A stretch of DNA of 64,000 nucleotides from Diplonema papillatum (GCA_030068145.1 JAPJBO010000211.1:124001-188000); one strand, 5' to 3'. Shown: positions 1 to 11,345, numbered from the stretch's first letter. The notes: generated by a model not told the origin, from the letters alone. Made by a program: numbers and translations.

Positions 1-430
1 AAGCAAAGAAGAAAGAAGCCAGCTCCACCCCGATTTCTTCTGGTGTCGATTCGAGGTGGTCGTGCTCATTTAGCCATGCGTCTTGCTCCTATTCCCTTGG
101 TAAACTGCAAGGAGCCTTACCGTAGTCACGAACAATGGTGGTCCGGACAGGAGTTGTTTTCTCGTCCTTGTCAGGTATTTTTAGGGGGGTCCGAGGTAAA
201 ACAACCTTCCAGATTTTAGCCCAGGAAACCTGAGTCCCACTGCACAACTCGACGCATCGCAAGAATAAGTGCAAACCCCCCTGACGAGACAAATGTGAAA
301 GCGGAAGAGCGGGACATTCGCCTCAAACTGCAGGAATGTATGAGGAAGTGAGTTTGACCAACAACACTGCACGGAAAATAATTATTTGTTTCGTCAGTGA
401 ATAGAGCCGGACCCCTCAAAACCTAGAATC
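1..430. other. gene-free left edge
   Basis: I see no gene here. A stretch near 60-120 (ATGCGTYTTGCTCC followed by a proline-rich reading) resembles 41848-41900, so the interval is probably part of the dispersed repeats found elsewhere in the window. Short reading frames occur on both strands but none has codon bias or length to support it. Confidence 0.4.
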
Positions 431-640
431 AAACCCCGTGCACCGCGAGAGTAGGAAGTAGAAAGGGAAACTAGAGTTTTCGTTGACCGCGCTACCCTGA
501 GCCCTAATTCTGGACGTGGTTTCAGGTGGCAAATTGGCAAATGATCATGATCGGAAGGTCCTACTTGGGCGTGTCCGTTTCCCCACACATTGCATGTGGC
601 TGAAAAGAAAAGGCGTCGTTGAGAACGTGGTTGCGCGAAG
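430..640 (+). repeat. dispersed repeat family R7, copy 1
   Basis: About 200 bp that reappear as the reverse complement at 54215-54410. Shared landmarks are GCGAGAGTAGGAA, GGGAAACTAG, TGGCAAATT, TGATCATGA and CACATTGCATGTGGCT. The copies have small indels and scattered substitutions, so the element is old. No coding potential is conserved between them. Confidence 0.75.
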
Positions 641-683
641 GCCTGTCTTGTGGGTTACACCACGACGGAAGCGCGCCAAGAGT

Positions 684-960
684 GACCCATCCGGTGTCAC
701 GTAGCATAAGGCAGGCATAGTGTGGTCATCGGCATGCCGATGACTACCCACTTTCACAACAATACTCCAAGATCAAAGGAGGTCAATGTGCGGTGGCCCA
801 CACGAAACACAGGTGAATCTGGGTTCAGTGGCAGGCGTAAGCGTTCAACAAAAAAGAGCCACTTTGTAGTTGTTGTGTTTCTCCCCCTCTAGCCTCCTTC
901 GAAGTAAGCACAAGGCAGCCCCTCGAGTATCTTATACTGACACATCCACGGCGTGGTATG
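684..960 (+). repeat. dispersed repeat R1 with a 20-bp palindrome
   Basis: The left part (690-770) carries the perfect palindrome GTCATCGGCATGCCGATGAC at 724-743 and matches 19818-19910 and 52795-52890. The right part (770-960) matches 42541-42760, 49795-49930 and others, with landmarks CACACGAAACACAGGT, GGCGTAAGCGTTCAAC, CCTCTAGCCTCCTTCGAA and CCCCTCGAGTAT. At 19820-19960 the two parts also lie together, so they may form one composite element. Confidence 0.75.
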
Positions 961-1174
961 TTTTGTTCCAGAGGGCAACCTACAAAGGAAAGGCAATGGT
1001 CAGCAGGACGGAAACAAGAGACCACTGCCCGTTCTGCCCCCGTGGCAAATCTACCAGTGCAGTCATGCGCCGGTATTTTTCCACCAAACACCTGAAGCAT
1101 GCTGTCAAATATACTGTCACAGAGCGTTCCTCAGGGTAGTCGAAGGCCTGACAATCACACGAATGCAACACATT

Positions 1175-1752
1175 GTAGTGACCCCTCCGAACGGCCTCCC
1201 TGGCCCTGGCCCACGCCTGATGCCGCAACCCCTTAACCCGGGCGGCGGCTCTTTGGCATGAGCCAGGCACCCCAAGGGGAGCAGCGCGAGAGGCATCCAC
1301 GCTTCAAAGGCCCACGCACTAATGCAACAACTTTTGGGCAACAACCAGGAACACACTGGTAGGTGAGCAGCGACACCTCCCGAAAGTGAGCCAAGGGCGA
1401 AGGACGTATCTGCGGCTGCTGCGGCAGTTGCCCGGTGGCAACCCCACACGCAGAACGCGGGGAAGGGGAACGTGTTTTCCCAACTGCATTGAAGCCCCTC
1501 TTCCCGACCGTGGCATCCGAGGAAGGGGCAAACTTGGAGGGTGCTACGGTAGCCGTGCGCGGGTCTTGGGCGCGTGCCTCGTGCAGGGCGGGTTTGTGAT
1601 CCGCCGCGAAGTTCTCTCCTGGTGCAATCCGGAGAGACCGGTGTCGAGTATTGGTTCACAGCCGGTTCCCTCGGGCGGCAACCTTAAGGGAGAGAGAGCG
1701 CCAGACACAATCCATCTTAAAAAGGACCACACACTAATGCAACAAATTTACT
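1175..1752 (+). repeat. dispersed repeat R5, copy 1 (about 580 bp)
   Basis: Matches 25565-25975 on the same strand and, in part, 11415-11600 on the opposite strand. The motif CACTAATGCAACAA occurs at about 1317 and 1737 and, reverse-complemented, at both ends of the 11430-11612 fragment, so it marks element boundaries. The sequence is open in several frames on both strands because it is GC-rich; none is preferentially conserved between copies. Confidence 0.75.
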
Positions 1753-1754
1753 GT

Positions 1755-2410
1755 TGGCCGCCACTTACACACAAGGGAGCGAAGAACGGAACGTCGGGAT
1801 CGTGAGAAGGAGTCCCAAAAACGAAGCAGCACCGACGTGGAAGCACATTCCAAGAACAGCCAAGCAGGCCTCCCAAAGCAGGGGGGAACCACGGCGGTGG
1901 AGTAACGACGCTCACTCGACCGATAATGCCCCTTGTCAATGCCACCCAACGACTGTAGCACGCATGCACTGCCGGGCGCCAGCGTCTGTCAAGAGCATGC
2001 GTGGCGCAGCCATGTTTTCAAGGTGAGATGAGAGGCATTTGCTCACTCTGTCAAAGGACAACACCACTTTACAAACAAGCGTCGTAAGACGCCAAATTGC
2101 TCGTTCCTCGGGATCAACGGCACATCCATCAAGATCACAACAGAGGGCCCTTAGCGCCTCGATGCTTACTTTCAGTCTTGCAATACCCTTCTTTTTTTGT
2201 ACGTTCTCTCTTTTCTTCGCAGGAGACAAGGTGCTAGCATCGAAACATGCACGAGGGTAGTGTACTGCCAACACATGAAGCACCCTAATTGCCACCGTCG
2301 CATGAAGGGAAGTCAGCGCCTTCCAACGAGTCGTATTCGCTTGCAGCCACAAAAAATACATATAAACGCGGACAACAGACCGGTACGGGCTACAAGGCAA
2401 CCCCTGCTCA
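1755..2410. other. gene-free stretch
   Basis: No supported gene, repeat family or RNA was recognised here. Reading frames are short, lack context and are not repeated elsewhere in the window. Confidence 0.4.
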
Positions 2411-2411
2411 A

Positions 2412-2615
2412 CTTGTAGAACGTGGGAATGTACTTGGTGTCGGTCACAAACAGTCCCGGACATGGCTAGCCATAACCCATAACGAAAGCGTGCACTAAAT
2501 ATACAACCCGTAACCACATAGCCCTTTCTTGCTCTAAGAGAACCCACATTCATGAACGGTCACACGGAGACCCTAACACCCCGGAATTTCAAGCGAACTT
2601 TAACTCTAAAAAAAA
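2412..2615 (+). repeat. dispersed repeat R3, copy 1
   Basis: A roughly 200-bp element present almost intact three times: here, at 27845-28035 and at 60045-60235. Landmarks are GGAATGTACTTGGTGTCGG, CAAACAGTCCCGGA, TTCTTGCTCTAAGAGAACCC, GGTCACACGGAGACCCTAA and CCCGGAATTTCAAGCGAAC. Shorter, older relatives of its right end occur near 19465, 20015, 20835, 37925, 38240 and 47165. The other two good copies sit immediately upstream of coding sequence. Confidence 0.85.
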
Positions 2616-2734
2616 CAGCCCGACTAGCACACAACCCCACAGGGAACCCAAAAACATTCGGACACCCCGGGAAAGTTTGACCCACACCGGTGTAGGTTGA
2701 TAAAACGCCCGCAAAACGTGTCGCCAAACCGCCG

Positions 2735-2905
2735 GGACCCTGAAAGGACCCTGAAAGGACCCTGAAAGGACCCTGAAAGGACCCTGAAAGGACCCTGAAA
2801 GGACCCTGAAAGGACCCTGAAAGGACCCTGAAAGGACCCTGAAAGGACCCTGAAAGGACCCTGAAAGGACCCTGAAAGGACCCTGGAAGGACCCTGAAAG
2901 ACCCC
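2735..2905. repeat. 11-bp minisatellite
   Basis: About fourteen head-to-tail copies of ACCCTGAAAGG with almost no variation until the right end. An 11-bp unit cycles through all three frames and creates a long but meaningless frame on the minus strand. Homogeneity implies recent expansion. Confidence 0.95.
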
Positions 2906-3119
2906 TGGGGCCGCTTCAACCGATTGCTCAGCCACGGTGGCAAGAGGCCTCTCCCGTGACGGGGTTGTCTGTGCTCTGGGGGTCCTGGCGGTGACCAGCT
3001 ACAAGCAGACGCCTGACAAACCAGACACACACCGCTGTCCTCTTCCGCGCGGATGAAGGTCCGCCTTATGTGTCCGTGGCTTGACAGGCCCAACGGCCCC
3101 CACCCGGCAGACGGGACCA

Positions 3120-3250
3120 GTGCAGTGTTGCGCATATATTCGTTCCAAGCACGTTCTAAATCCTACCCGTCCAAGTGGCTAACAAACACACCAAAGGTCT
3201 CAAAACACCGAGTTTCTTCGTCACCGAAGAAAGAAAAGGGCAAACAACAG
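3120..3250 (+). repeat. fragment of the channel-gene promoter repeat
   Basis: A diverged match to the block found at 3930-4030 and 4440-4560 (ATATTC, AAGCACGTTCT, CCCGTCC, CAAAACACCGA, TTTCCTCGTC). A further distant copy lies near 47695-47760. It appears to be an outlying member of the duplicated sequence upstream of the channel gene. Confidence 0.55.
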
Positions 3251-3261
3251 AAAGAGAAAAG

Positions 3262-3545
3262 AAGAGAAAAAGGCCGCTCCTGGCCCAGGAACGTGACGGT
3301 CAACCACAGCTTGCAAAGCTTGAGTCGGAGGCAGCACAGTGCCACAACCTCGTCCGCTCTGCCCTGCGGCTGACCGTCTCGACGAGCTTGTGTTCAGCGC
3401 GAGCGCCAAGCCCCAAGGTGCGCCGAGCCTTGATGCTTTAGTTTGGGAAATCGGTAGCCACTTGACCCGTAGGCCCGTGGCTCTGCAGTACCGCCGAACA
3501 CGTGAAGCTTGGCTCCCGTGTAGCAGGCTTTCCCTGGTACCGGGC
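3262..3545 (+). repeat. dispersed repeat R2, copy 1 (about 280 bp)
   Basis: The most abundant dispersed element in the window. Other copies are at 18525-18795 (minus), 37318-37555, 59430-59570, 59665-59925, a diverged one at 51572-51720, and a stub at 36480-36520. Landmarks are CAGGAACGTGACGGTCAACC, GCAAAGCTTGAGTCGGAGG, GCGCGAGCGCCAAGCCCC and TCGGTAGCCACTTGACCCG. I found no tRNA-like A and B boxes and no flanking target duplications, so its class is unknown. Confidence 0.85.
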
Positions 3546-3599
3546 AAACAACAACAACAAGAAAAGACCAACCCAAGCACCTTCCGCCCAACCGGGCTA

Positions 3600-4760
3600 G
3601 TTTCTGCCTGAGGGGACAGAAAAAGCAAGAAGAAAACTGCAAACTAACAAAGTGTAAACAACCCCCATATATACAAGCAGTTTTGTCAGTCGAGCTGTGC
3701 CGCCGGTCGTCATCATCATGTTCGCACGGCATGCGACACGCCCGCGCGTTTGTCGTCGCCGGAGAGATGGCCGGCAGCCCGACGCACCGGCTGCATCCCG
3801 CGTGGGGGGACCCGAGCGCAGCTGATGCCGGCCGGGGAGCCCGAACCCGCTGCGGCTGACCCCACTCGACGCGCTCGTCGGCCTTATGTGTGTCCGTTAC
3901 GCGGCCAGGACCAGTGCGGGGTGTGTTGAGCACATATTCCATTCGAAGCACGTTCTTGCACATCCTTCCCGTCCGTAAGTGGTTAACCAACAAACCACAG
4001 GTTGTCTCAAAACACCGAGTTTCCTCGTCTCGCAAAAAGAAGAGCAAAATAACAAGACGAAAAGGCCCACCCAAGCAACTTCCGGCGAGAGAAAACCCTG
4101 CCCAACCGGGCTAGTTTCTGCCTGAGGGGCAGAAAAAGCAAGAAGAAAACTACAAACCAATAAAGTGAAAACAACCCACAAGCAATTTTGTCAGTTGAGC
4201 TGCGCTGCCGGTCGTGATCATGTTCGCACGGCGTGCGACACGCCCGCGCGTTTGTCGTCGCCGGAGAGATGGCCGGCAGCCCGACGCACCGGCTGCATTC
4301 CGCGTGGGGGGACCCGAGCGCAGCTGATGCCGGCCGGGCAGCTGATGCCGGCCGGAGAGCCCGAACCCGCGGCGACCGACCCCACTCGACGCGCTCGTCG
4401 GCCTTATGTGTGTCCGTTACGCGGCCAGGACCAGTGCGGGGTGTGTTGAGCACATATTCCATTCGAAGCACGTTCTTGCACATCCTTCCCGTCCGTAAGG
4501 GGTTAACCAACAAACCACAGGTTGTCGCAAAACACCGACTTTCCTCGTCTCAAAAAAAGAAGAGCAAAAACAACAAGAAACCGGTAAGGCCCACCCAAGC
4601 AACTTCCGCCGAGAGAAAACCCTGCCCAACCGGGCTAGTTTCTGCCTGAGGGGCAGAAAAAGCAAGAAGAAAACTACAAACCAATAAAGTGAAAACAACC
4701 CCCCCCCAACACACAAGCAATTTTGTCAGTCGAGCTGCGCTGCCGGTCGTGATCATGTTC
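3600..4760 (+). repeat. tandem copies of the channel gene's promoter and first-exon start
   Basis: A unit of roughly 515-530 bp beginning near 3605 is repeated at about 4118 and 4645; the third copy leads into the real gene. Each unit has the same leader (GGGCAGAAAAAGCAAGAAGA), the same upstream ATG, the same MAGSPTHRLH start and the first 20 or so codons. It then diverges and runs into a shared AAGCACGTTCTTGCACATCC block. Copies 1 and 2 cannot encode the channel because they leave the coding sequence after CTCGACGCGCTCGTC. They may still supply promoters or alternative leaders. Confidence 0.85.
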
Positions 4761-4862
4761 GCACGGCGTGCGACACGCCCGCGCGTTTGTCGTCGCCGGA
4801 GAGATGGCCGGCAGCCCGACGCACCGGCTGCATCCCGCGTGGGGGGACCCGAGCGCAGCTGA
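4755..4862 (+). promoter_or_regulatory. upstream reading frame overlapping the channel start
   Basis: An ATG at 4755 opens a 35-codon, arginine-rich frame (MFARRATRPRVC...) ending at TGA 4860-4862. It overlaps the main start at 4804 in another frame. The same arrangement is kept in both upstream duplicates. If the mRNA begins upstream of 4755 this could lower translation of the channel; if transcription starts between 4758 and 4803 it is irrelevant. Confidence 0.35.
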
Positions 4863-7800
4863 TGCCAGCCCGCATCCGCCGCGGCTGACCCCACTCGACG
4901 CGCTCGTCCGCTGGCTGCGGCCCGAAGGGCCGGCGGGCTGCGAGCAGCAGCCGCTGCCGTTCGCGGCTGCGAGCTTCCTGTGCCACGTCTCGGCGGCCCT
5001 GGCCGTGATGCACACCGTCACTGCCCTGGCTGCGCAGGGGCCTTACACGGCGGCCCTTGCTTTCAGCTCGGTGGCAGGCACCCTGTTCTCGGCTGCGGCG
5101 TACAGCCGCACAGGTGACGACCGCTGGCTGTCCTCCTGCGTGTGTGCCGTCCTGTTCGCGCATCCCGTCGCCGCCTTCTTCCGCCACGGCTGCGTGAGCC
5201 ACGCCGCCGGCGGCGGCCGCGAGCTGCTGCTCTCCGCCCTCGCCATACCCTTCGCCCACCTCCACCGGGCACCCCCCCCGCCGCCACCCCCGGCAGACAA
5301 CCACCTGGGCGACACCCCGAAGTCCAGCAGCACCTGCGACGACAACGACGCCGCCACCTACCCTTCCGACGCGCCGGCCGAGCACCCGCCGCCCCCCGGC
5401 GGCGCAGCCCCCGCATGGGTGGTGTCCGGGCTCGCAGTCGTGGGGGGTATCGTGCCGTTAGTCGTCGAATGGGCCGCGTATCCCGACGGCTGCTCGACAG
5501 GCGAACCACCTGGGCGGAACGAAGCGATCGCCGGGGCGCTGTTAGAGTATACCGTGCTGGTGGCCATCCTCTGCCTCGGCGTTCGCTTCGCGAAGATCGC
5601 GTGGCAATGTCAGCCGGTTGTCGACCGCGGCGGCGGGGAGGTAGTCCGGAGGAGCGAGGGGAGCCTGACGCTGCAGCTTAACGATGGCGCGCCGATCGTC
5701 ACCGTGCCCGCGGCCGCACAGCGGCGGCCCAGCGACCAGCGGAGGGGCGTGTATAGAAGCGACACGATCGGGCTGGTGAGCACGACGAGCTCTCGCTCTG
5801 CGGCGTCGTTTCCGTCGTTCACGAAGATGGAGTCGACCGCAAGCCTCCGCTGCGGGCCGGACACTTTCGGCGCTATCGGCGGCGGTGCGGCGAAGACGAA
5901 GGGCGCGCGGCGGTCGTCGCTCGCAGCCACCAGCGACGCGAGCTCGCAGGCGGCCGACGCCGAAACCCGGATCGCCGACTTCTTCCCGCCCGCGGAGCAA
6001 CCGGCAGCGGACGACGCGCAATCGCCCCCGGCGCTGTTCCGCCGCACCGCGGACGAACTGCCGCCGGTACTCCTCTCCGTGGGGCAGCCTCAAACCGGCC
6101 CTCGGGCCGCGCCCGACGCGAAGCCACCCCCCTACCCGCCGAAACGAGGCGACGCGGGGCAAGCCGCCGACCCGATGGACGCCGCCGCAAAACGGAGCTT
6201 CCCCACCGGTCCCGATTCCTCGAAAAGCCCGGTGCCAGGAACAACCGCAGCACTGCCGCCTCCCCACCCGCCGGCGCGGCGGGGGACGGGCGGCGGAGGA
6301 GATCCGGCGCCGGCAGAGGATGAGCGGTCGAAGTGTTGCGAGCTGGACGGCACCGAGCCATGCGAGGCTCCGAGGGAGGCGAACCCACCGAAGCCGCAGG
6401 CCGCGGCGGCCCCGGCGATGAACCCGGCCGCGCCTGTCCCCAGGGTCGTCGGCTCCAGGGCCCCCCGCTCGTCGTGCTTCGGCGTGCTCGGGTCGACGAA
6501 CAGCCTGCTCGCCCTGCAGTACGAGAACGACGTGCCGCCCGAGGCTCTGCAGTCCCTGCACTCGCTGCACTCGCTGCAGTCCCTCGCCCCCGCGGCCGCC
6601 GAGAACAGAAAGGAGCAGAAGTACCTGTCCGCCAGCCCCGCAAGCTCCGAAAACAGCTCCGTCGCCAGCTACGAGAGCGGGAAGTGGAACCGGACGCACT
6701 CATACAAGAAGCTCGACCGGGCCTCCTCGCAGCTCTCGCAGCAACAGCAGCAGCAGCAGCAGCTGCGGGCCCCGAGGAAGCGGTCGAGTGGGTCGACGGA
6801 CGCCGGGCTGCGGAGGGCGTACTCGAAGCGGCTGTCTGACGGGGGTTGGCCGGGGACTGAGGTCGAATCGGACGCGGAATCCGAGCTGGGGCCGGCGGAC
6901 AACTTCGAAAGCGTGCTGCTGCCGCTGTGGAGGAAGCTCGAGCTGAAGGCGCAGGGTGCCGTGGGAGAGGACCTGCTCGACGAGTTTCTCGAAGCCTGTG
7001 GCGTCGAGATGTCATGGTCCAACCAGAGCATGTTCTACGAGTGCGTCGTCCGCCGCGGGGAGGTGTCCGCCGAGGCGTTCATCTCGAAGTACAACGAATT
7101 CCGGCTCTGCGGCATGTTCTCCGCGCACCACTGCAAGATCCACCTGCAGGCCATTAACCACGCCCTCAACGACCCTTCCTTCCAGCGCCTCGTGTCGAAG
7201 CTTTGCTACGAAAAAGACGCCGTGACAGGCACCGGCACGCTGTCGCAGCCCGTCTTGATCGAAGTGCTGACCCATGTCGGCCTGAGCACCGCGGAGCCGG
7301 ACATCGACAATTTGAAGGCGGAACTCAATGCGACGAGCACGTTCGACATCAGCGACATCATCGCGCTGTGCCAGTGCTCGAGCGAGCTCTTTTCGACGGA
7401 GATCGCGTTCCCGCCGATCCTACAGGCCGCCCGCGCGGTGCTGGCGTCGAGGAAGCAGAAGAACGTGTACAAGAACCAAGACCAGCAGGAGCTCGACGCG
7501 ATTGTGCTCGCGCGCTCGCGCATGGAGGCGAAGCTCCCCGTCGTGTGGTTCTACTGCTTCTTCACGTTCTGCATCACCTCCGTCAACGCGGTGTTCAACG
7601 CCGAGGTTTCGCTGTCGGTGTACATTGTTTTCCTCGTCTCCGACTTCGTGTATTTCCTCTGGGCCGCGGAGCGCATCATGCTCCCCATAGAAGATAACGG
7701 TCTCCTCGTCACCGACCGTCGGCTGATCCTCAAGCACTACTTCACGTCGTGGGAGTTTGTCGTCGACCTCGTCGTCTGCTTCCCAGGCGACTACATCGCG

Positions 7801-10800
7801 CTGATCTCCGGCCTCAAGTCGAGGTCGATCATGCGTGCGAACAAATGCGGGACGCTGTTCCACCTCAATTATTTGTATCGCACCGTGTGCGGAAGGTACA
7901 GCCCGGTTGTCGCGAGGATGGGACATGCCTTTTATTGGCTCGTGCTGCAGGCGCATATGGTGGGCTGCGTGTTCAAGCTTGTCGCGAACATCGTCGGCGA
8001 CCCGAACATCGCGATCTCGCTGACCATCCCAAACTACTCGGAGCTGAACACCCTCCTGCAGTACTCGCAAGGGTTCGACTACGCGATCAAGACGATGTCC
8101 GGCTTGAGTCGGGGGGTGCCGATTCCGGCGACGGATCTGCAGATCCTCCTCGCCTTTTACATCGTGTTCACTGGGGTCGTCACGTACGCCGTCCTCCTCG
8201 CGACCATCAGCAATGCGCTGCAGATGCCTACCCAGGAAGGGCAGTTCCGCGAGCGGGTGAACGAGGTGCGGGGGTTCATGCAGTACAGTAAGCTGCCGGA
8301 GGCGTTCCAGACCGACTGCGTCGCGTACTACCGGCACGTGTTCAACACCACGGGGTCGTATCGTATCGACGTCAACCTCCTCGACGACTTGCCCCCAGAG
8401 CTTGATACCGTCGTGCGCGTCGAGATGTGTTCTCAAATCATCAGCAAGGTATGGGTCTAAACAGGTCCACCCCTGTCCTCTGTATTGCATTGCCGCTGTG
8501 CATGGTCTTGATTCTTCGTGTTTTGGTGAATATTAACTACTTAAGGACGGAGGGGGGCAGAGGACTTATTTCGAAGACTTGTGTCGGATCCTTCCAATGA
8601 AGCGAACGGCGACCACTTTCGACCGTTCTTTGGCCTCTCATCCGTGAGCTTGACACCCGCGAACTTTCTTCTACAGTGATAGTCCGTCCGGAAGTGGGTT
8701 ACATGGAAAACCCGATAGAGACCGCACTACACTGAACCGCAAGACAATGCGCCGTTACCCTCTCCCCCCCCTGTCCTCACAATCGACCAACCGACTTCAG
8801 GTGCCAATCTTTGCTGACGCGGCCAAGAACGACGAGTTCGTCTTCGCCTTGTCTTTGAAGTTGCAGAACGACGTCATATCGCCGGGCCAAGTCGTCACAG
8901 TAAAGGGCCAGACGGGTTCCAACATGTATGCACGTTTACTGGCACCGTTAACCTCAAGGAGGGAGTTCAAAAACAATGGCTTCCGGAAAGGGCCCGACGA
9001 GAGCCAAGCTCCATGAAATGACCCCAAAACGAGCCTACCCTGTCAGAAGGTGTCCAAAGAACCCCAAAAGGACAGTTTTCAAAAGGACTCCAGCCAGGAG
9101 CTTCCGAACAAGCTCAAAAACAGGACATGACTGTCCTCGCGTGAAGCGTTTCAAGGGTCAACCCTTCCTTCAAAAAGAGACGACTGCATCATCCGGGGCC
9201 TGTGGACATGGTCAACAGGATCGTCAATGTGTCACCACTTCAGATCTCTGCATCCGGGTTGCGGAATGTTCTCGCGTTCCCTTTCGGCAATCCTGCACGT
9301 CCGAGCAAGCTCGTCAGTGGCCCCCTTTTCATGAGGAAACCCGACCATCGGATGCAGTTCGCCACGATCTTCGAAATGGTCCAGACTCGGGAGCTGGAGC
9401 TCTGCAATATGCTTTGAGTTTGTGTTGATCATCCAGAAGCCTTGTTTACCAGGCCTTTTGAGCTTATGTGCTGCTGACCGACGCGGGGTGGCAGAAATCT
9501 CAACGGACGCTAAGACAGAAACGTTCGCCAGCCTTCTCCTGGCGTGGGAAAAAGTTTAAAAAATGTTTCCCCCAGCTTTTCCAGAACCAGCCCCAGCAGC
9601 GTACTACATGAAACTTACCAAAGCAGGTGAGTTCCGCTAGTGCGCACGAACAAAACGTCTTGTTCGTCAAGAGCCGCAATTCAACTATTCTTGTTTTCTC
9701 CAGCTTTCGACTTTTCCAGAACTTCCAGTACTTCATCACGCACGGATGCGGCATTACGACGGACACCGGTGGGATCACTTTCACCCTTCGTGCGGGCAAC
9801 TTCTTCGGGGAAATTGCGCTGCTACACGACGTGAAGCGCACGGCAACGATCCTGGCGCTGGAGCTCTGCAATATGTTTTTGCTAGTGCGCACAAACAAAA
9901 CGTCGTGTTTGTCAAGAGCTGCGACTCAACTGTTCTTGTTTTCACAACCCGTTTTTCACATTTCTTCAGTTTTCGACTTTTCCAGAACCTGCACCGCTTC
10001 TCCCCCATCAGGTACTTCATCACGCACGGATCGTGCGGCATTACTACGGACACCGGTGAGATCACTTTCACCCTTCGGGCGGGCAACTTCTTCGGGGAAA
10101 TTGCGCTGCTACACGACGTGAAGCGCACGGCAACGATCCTGGCGCTGGAGTTTTGCAACGTGTTGACGTTGGACAAGTCGGACTTCGAGGAAGTCACGGG
10201 GGTGTTCCCGGAAGCGTTGAACAGCATCAAGGAAGCGGCGAAGGAGAGGATCATGCTGATCATCAGCCAGGAGCGCGAGAAGAAGGAGCAGCAGAAGCGG
10301 CAGCTGCGCGAGGCGCAGCAGCGCGCGCTGGAGATCAAGGCGAGGCGGGCGTCGGCGGTTTCGGCTATCTCGTCGTTGACGGCGTCGGACGCGAGCGACC
10401 ACGACTCGCAAATAGGCAGCTGGCTGAGCAAGCGGAAGGAAAGCGAGGCGAGTGCAACGCCGTCGGGGCGGTCGTCTGTGTGCTCCTACTCGACGATCGC
10501 GTCGAAAAAGCGCCTCGTGACCGACACGTGGACGCCCGCGGGAGCCCGGACGGGCCCGAGGAAGACCTTCCACGACACCAGCGAGCCGCCGCCCGAGCAG
10601 GGCCGCCAAACCCCGTCGCGGTCGTTCTTCAACAACGACGCGTCTTCGACGCGCCGCCGGCACATGGCCGACGAAGCCGGCTCCCCCACCAAGTCGCTGA
10701 TGCCGTCCCCCTCCCAGCGGTCGCGGAAGTCGACGTACTCCACCGAAAAGGGCCCCCGGCACCCGACGTTCGAAAAAGCGAAGGACGCCAAGCAAGCGCC

Positions 10801-10888
10801 CGACGGCAGCCGCAGCGGCGGCGGCGGCGGCGAGGAGCCGGTGGGCAGGAAAAGCCGGTCCAGCAGCTACGTGGTCGAGAGCGAGTGA
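4804..10888 (+). CDS. cyclic-nucleotide-gated-type cation channel, three exons
   Basis: Exons 4804-8448, 8801-8925 and 10012-10888 join in phase to give 1548 residues. Junctions are AAG|GTATGG...TTCAG|G and AT|GTATGC...ATCAG|G. The product is a membrane channel of the CNG/HCN/EAG superfamily. In order: hydrophobic helices in the first 270 residues; a long disordered Pro/Ala/Ser-rich stretch with a poly-Gln run near 645; a helical EF-hand-like region (about 700-870); S1-S6 (about 910-1150); a C-linker; and a cyclic-nucleotide-binding domain. That domain carries GNFFGEIALL and the phosphate-binding RTA. A basic helix (EREKKEQQKRQ) and a Ser-rich tail follow. S4 is poorly charged, and the pore loop reads TMSGLSRGVPIP, lacking GYG or the CNG-type TIGE. 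I chose the first in-frame ATG. Family membership is secure; ion selectivity and true N-terminus are not. Confidence 0.82.
9340..9420 (+). pseudogene. stub of the channel's binding-domain exon
   Basis: CGCCACGATCTTCGAAATGG and GAGCTGGAGCTCTGCAATATG echo the end of the duplicated exon at 9835-9872 but lack the rest of the domain. It is probably the most decayed member of a tandem set lying in intron 2. Confidence 0.45.
9600..9990 (+). pseudogene. duplicate of the 5' part of channel exon 3, inside intron 2
   Basis: About 140 bp (9734-9872) are nearly identical to the start of real exon 3 (10012-10160), including YFITHG, the FFGEIALLHDVKRTATI core and ELCNM. Upstream intronic sequence is duplicated too: TAGTGCGCACRAACAAAACG at 9637 and 9884. 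The duplicate's acceptor reads TTCCAG|TACTTC. It lacks the G that completes the split Met codon, so splicing exon 2 to it would shift the frame, and there is no donor at its end. It is a non-functional host exon copy. Confidence 0.8.
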
Positions 10889-10934
10889 CGCCGTTTGTTT
10901 TTCCAAAAGCGTCAACTTTTCTCCGCTCGCAGCG

Positions 10935-11160
10935 GTACCATGCGCAGTAGCGGTGTTGCCATAATATCCTGCACTGCAGGTAGTGTGCACTGTCGGGAGT
11001 ACTCAGCGGCGGCATTGCGCCCTGAAAGTAGTATGCACTGCCGTTGCGCCTAGAAAGCAGTACGGCTTGTGCGCTGGCAGGTCTTATGCTCTGCTGGTAA
11101 TCCGCACTGTCGGTATTCTGCAGTGCGGCGGTGTTGCGCTTCGGCGGCGTTTGTGCACTG
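10935..11160. repeat. degenerate short-period repeats
   Basis: Irregular repetition of GTATGCACTGCCG-, GGCGGCATTGCGC- and CCTGCACTGCAGGTAGT-type words, resumed at 11385-11430 and 11612-11880. The period is about 25-35 bp and poorly kept. It encloses the dead copy of the channel's 3' end. Confidence 0.6.
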
Positions 11161-11345
11161 CTCGAAACGTACTCCACCGAAAAGAGCTACCGGCACGCGA
11201 CATGCGCAAAAGCAAAGGATGCCAAGCAAGCGCCCGACGGCAGCAGCCGCAGCGGCGGCGGCGGCGGCGAGGAGGCGGTCGGTAGGAAAAAGCCGGTCAA
11301 ACAGCCACCTGGTCGGGAGCGAGGGCCGCCGTTTGTTTACCGAGG
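11160..11345 (+). pseudogene. copy of the channel gene's 3' coding end
   Basis: Repeats 10735-10905 (CTCCACCGAAAAG, AAAGCRAAGGAYGCCAAGCA, the GGCGGCGGCGGCGGCGAGGA run, the AAAAGCCGGTC tail and GTTTGTTTWCC). Substitutions and small indels remove the coding frame. Together with the extra first-exon and binding-domain copies, it shows that each part of this gene has been duplicated locally. Confidence 0.8.

Noticed and set aside
1117-1659. Opposing 140-180-codon frames in R5
   Set aside because: Both strands are open because R5 is GC-rich; the second R5 copy does not conserve either frame.
2560-3135. Minus-strand frame with GSFQGPFRVLS repeats
   Set aside because: Entirely produced by the 11-bp minisatellite, whose unit cycles through all frames without stops.
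5542-6699. Long minus-strand frame (385 codons) opposite the channel exon
   Set aside because: It is the mirror of GC-rich coding sequence; composition is Arg/Gly/Ala filler with no domain, while the plus strand has clear channel homology.
9734-9872. Alternative, mutually exclusive cyclic-nucleotide-domain exon
   Set aside because: Its acceptor lacks the base needed to complete the split codon and it has no donor, so it cannot replace part of exon 3 in frame.
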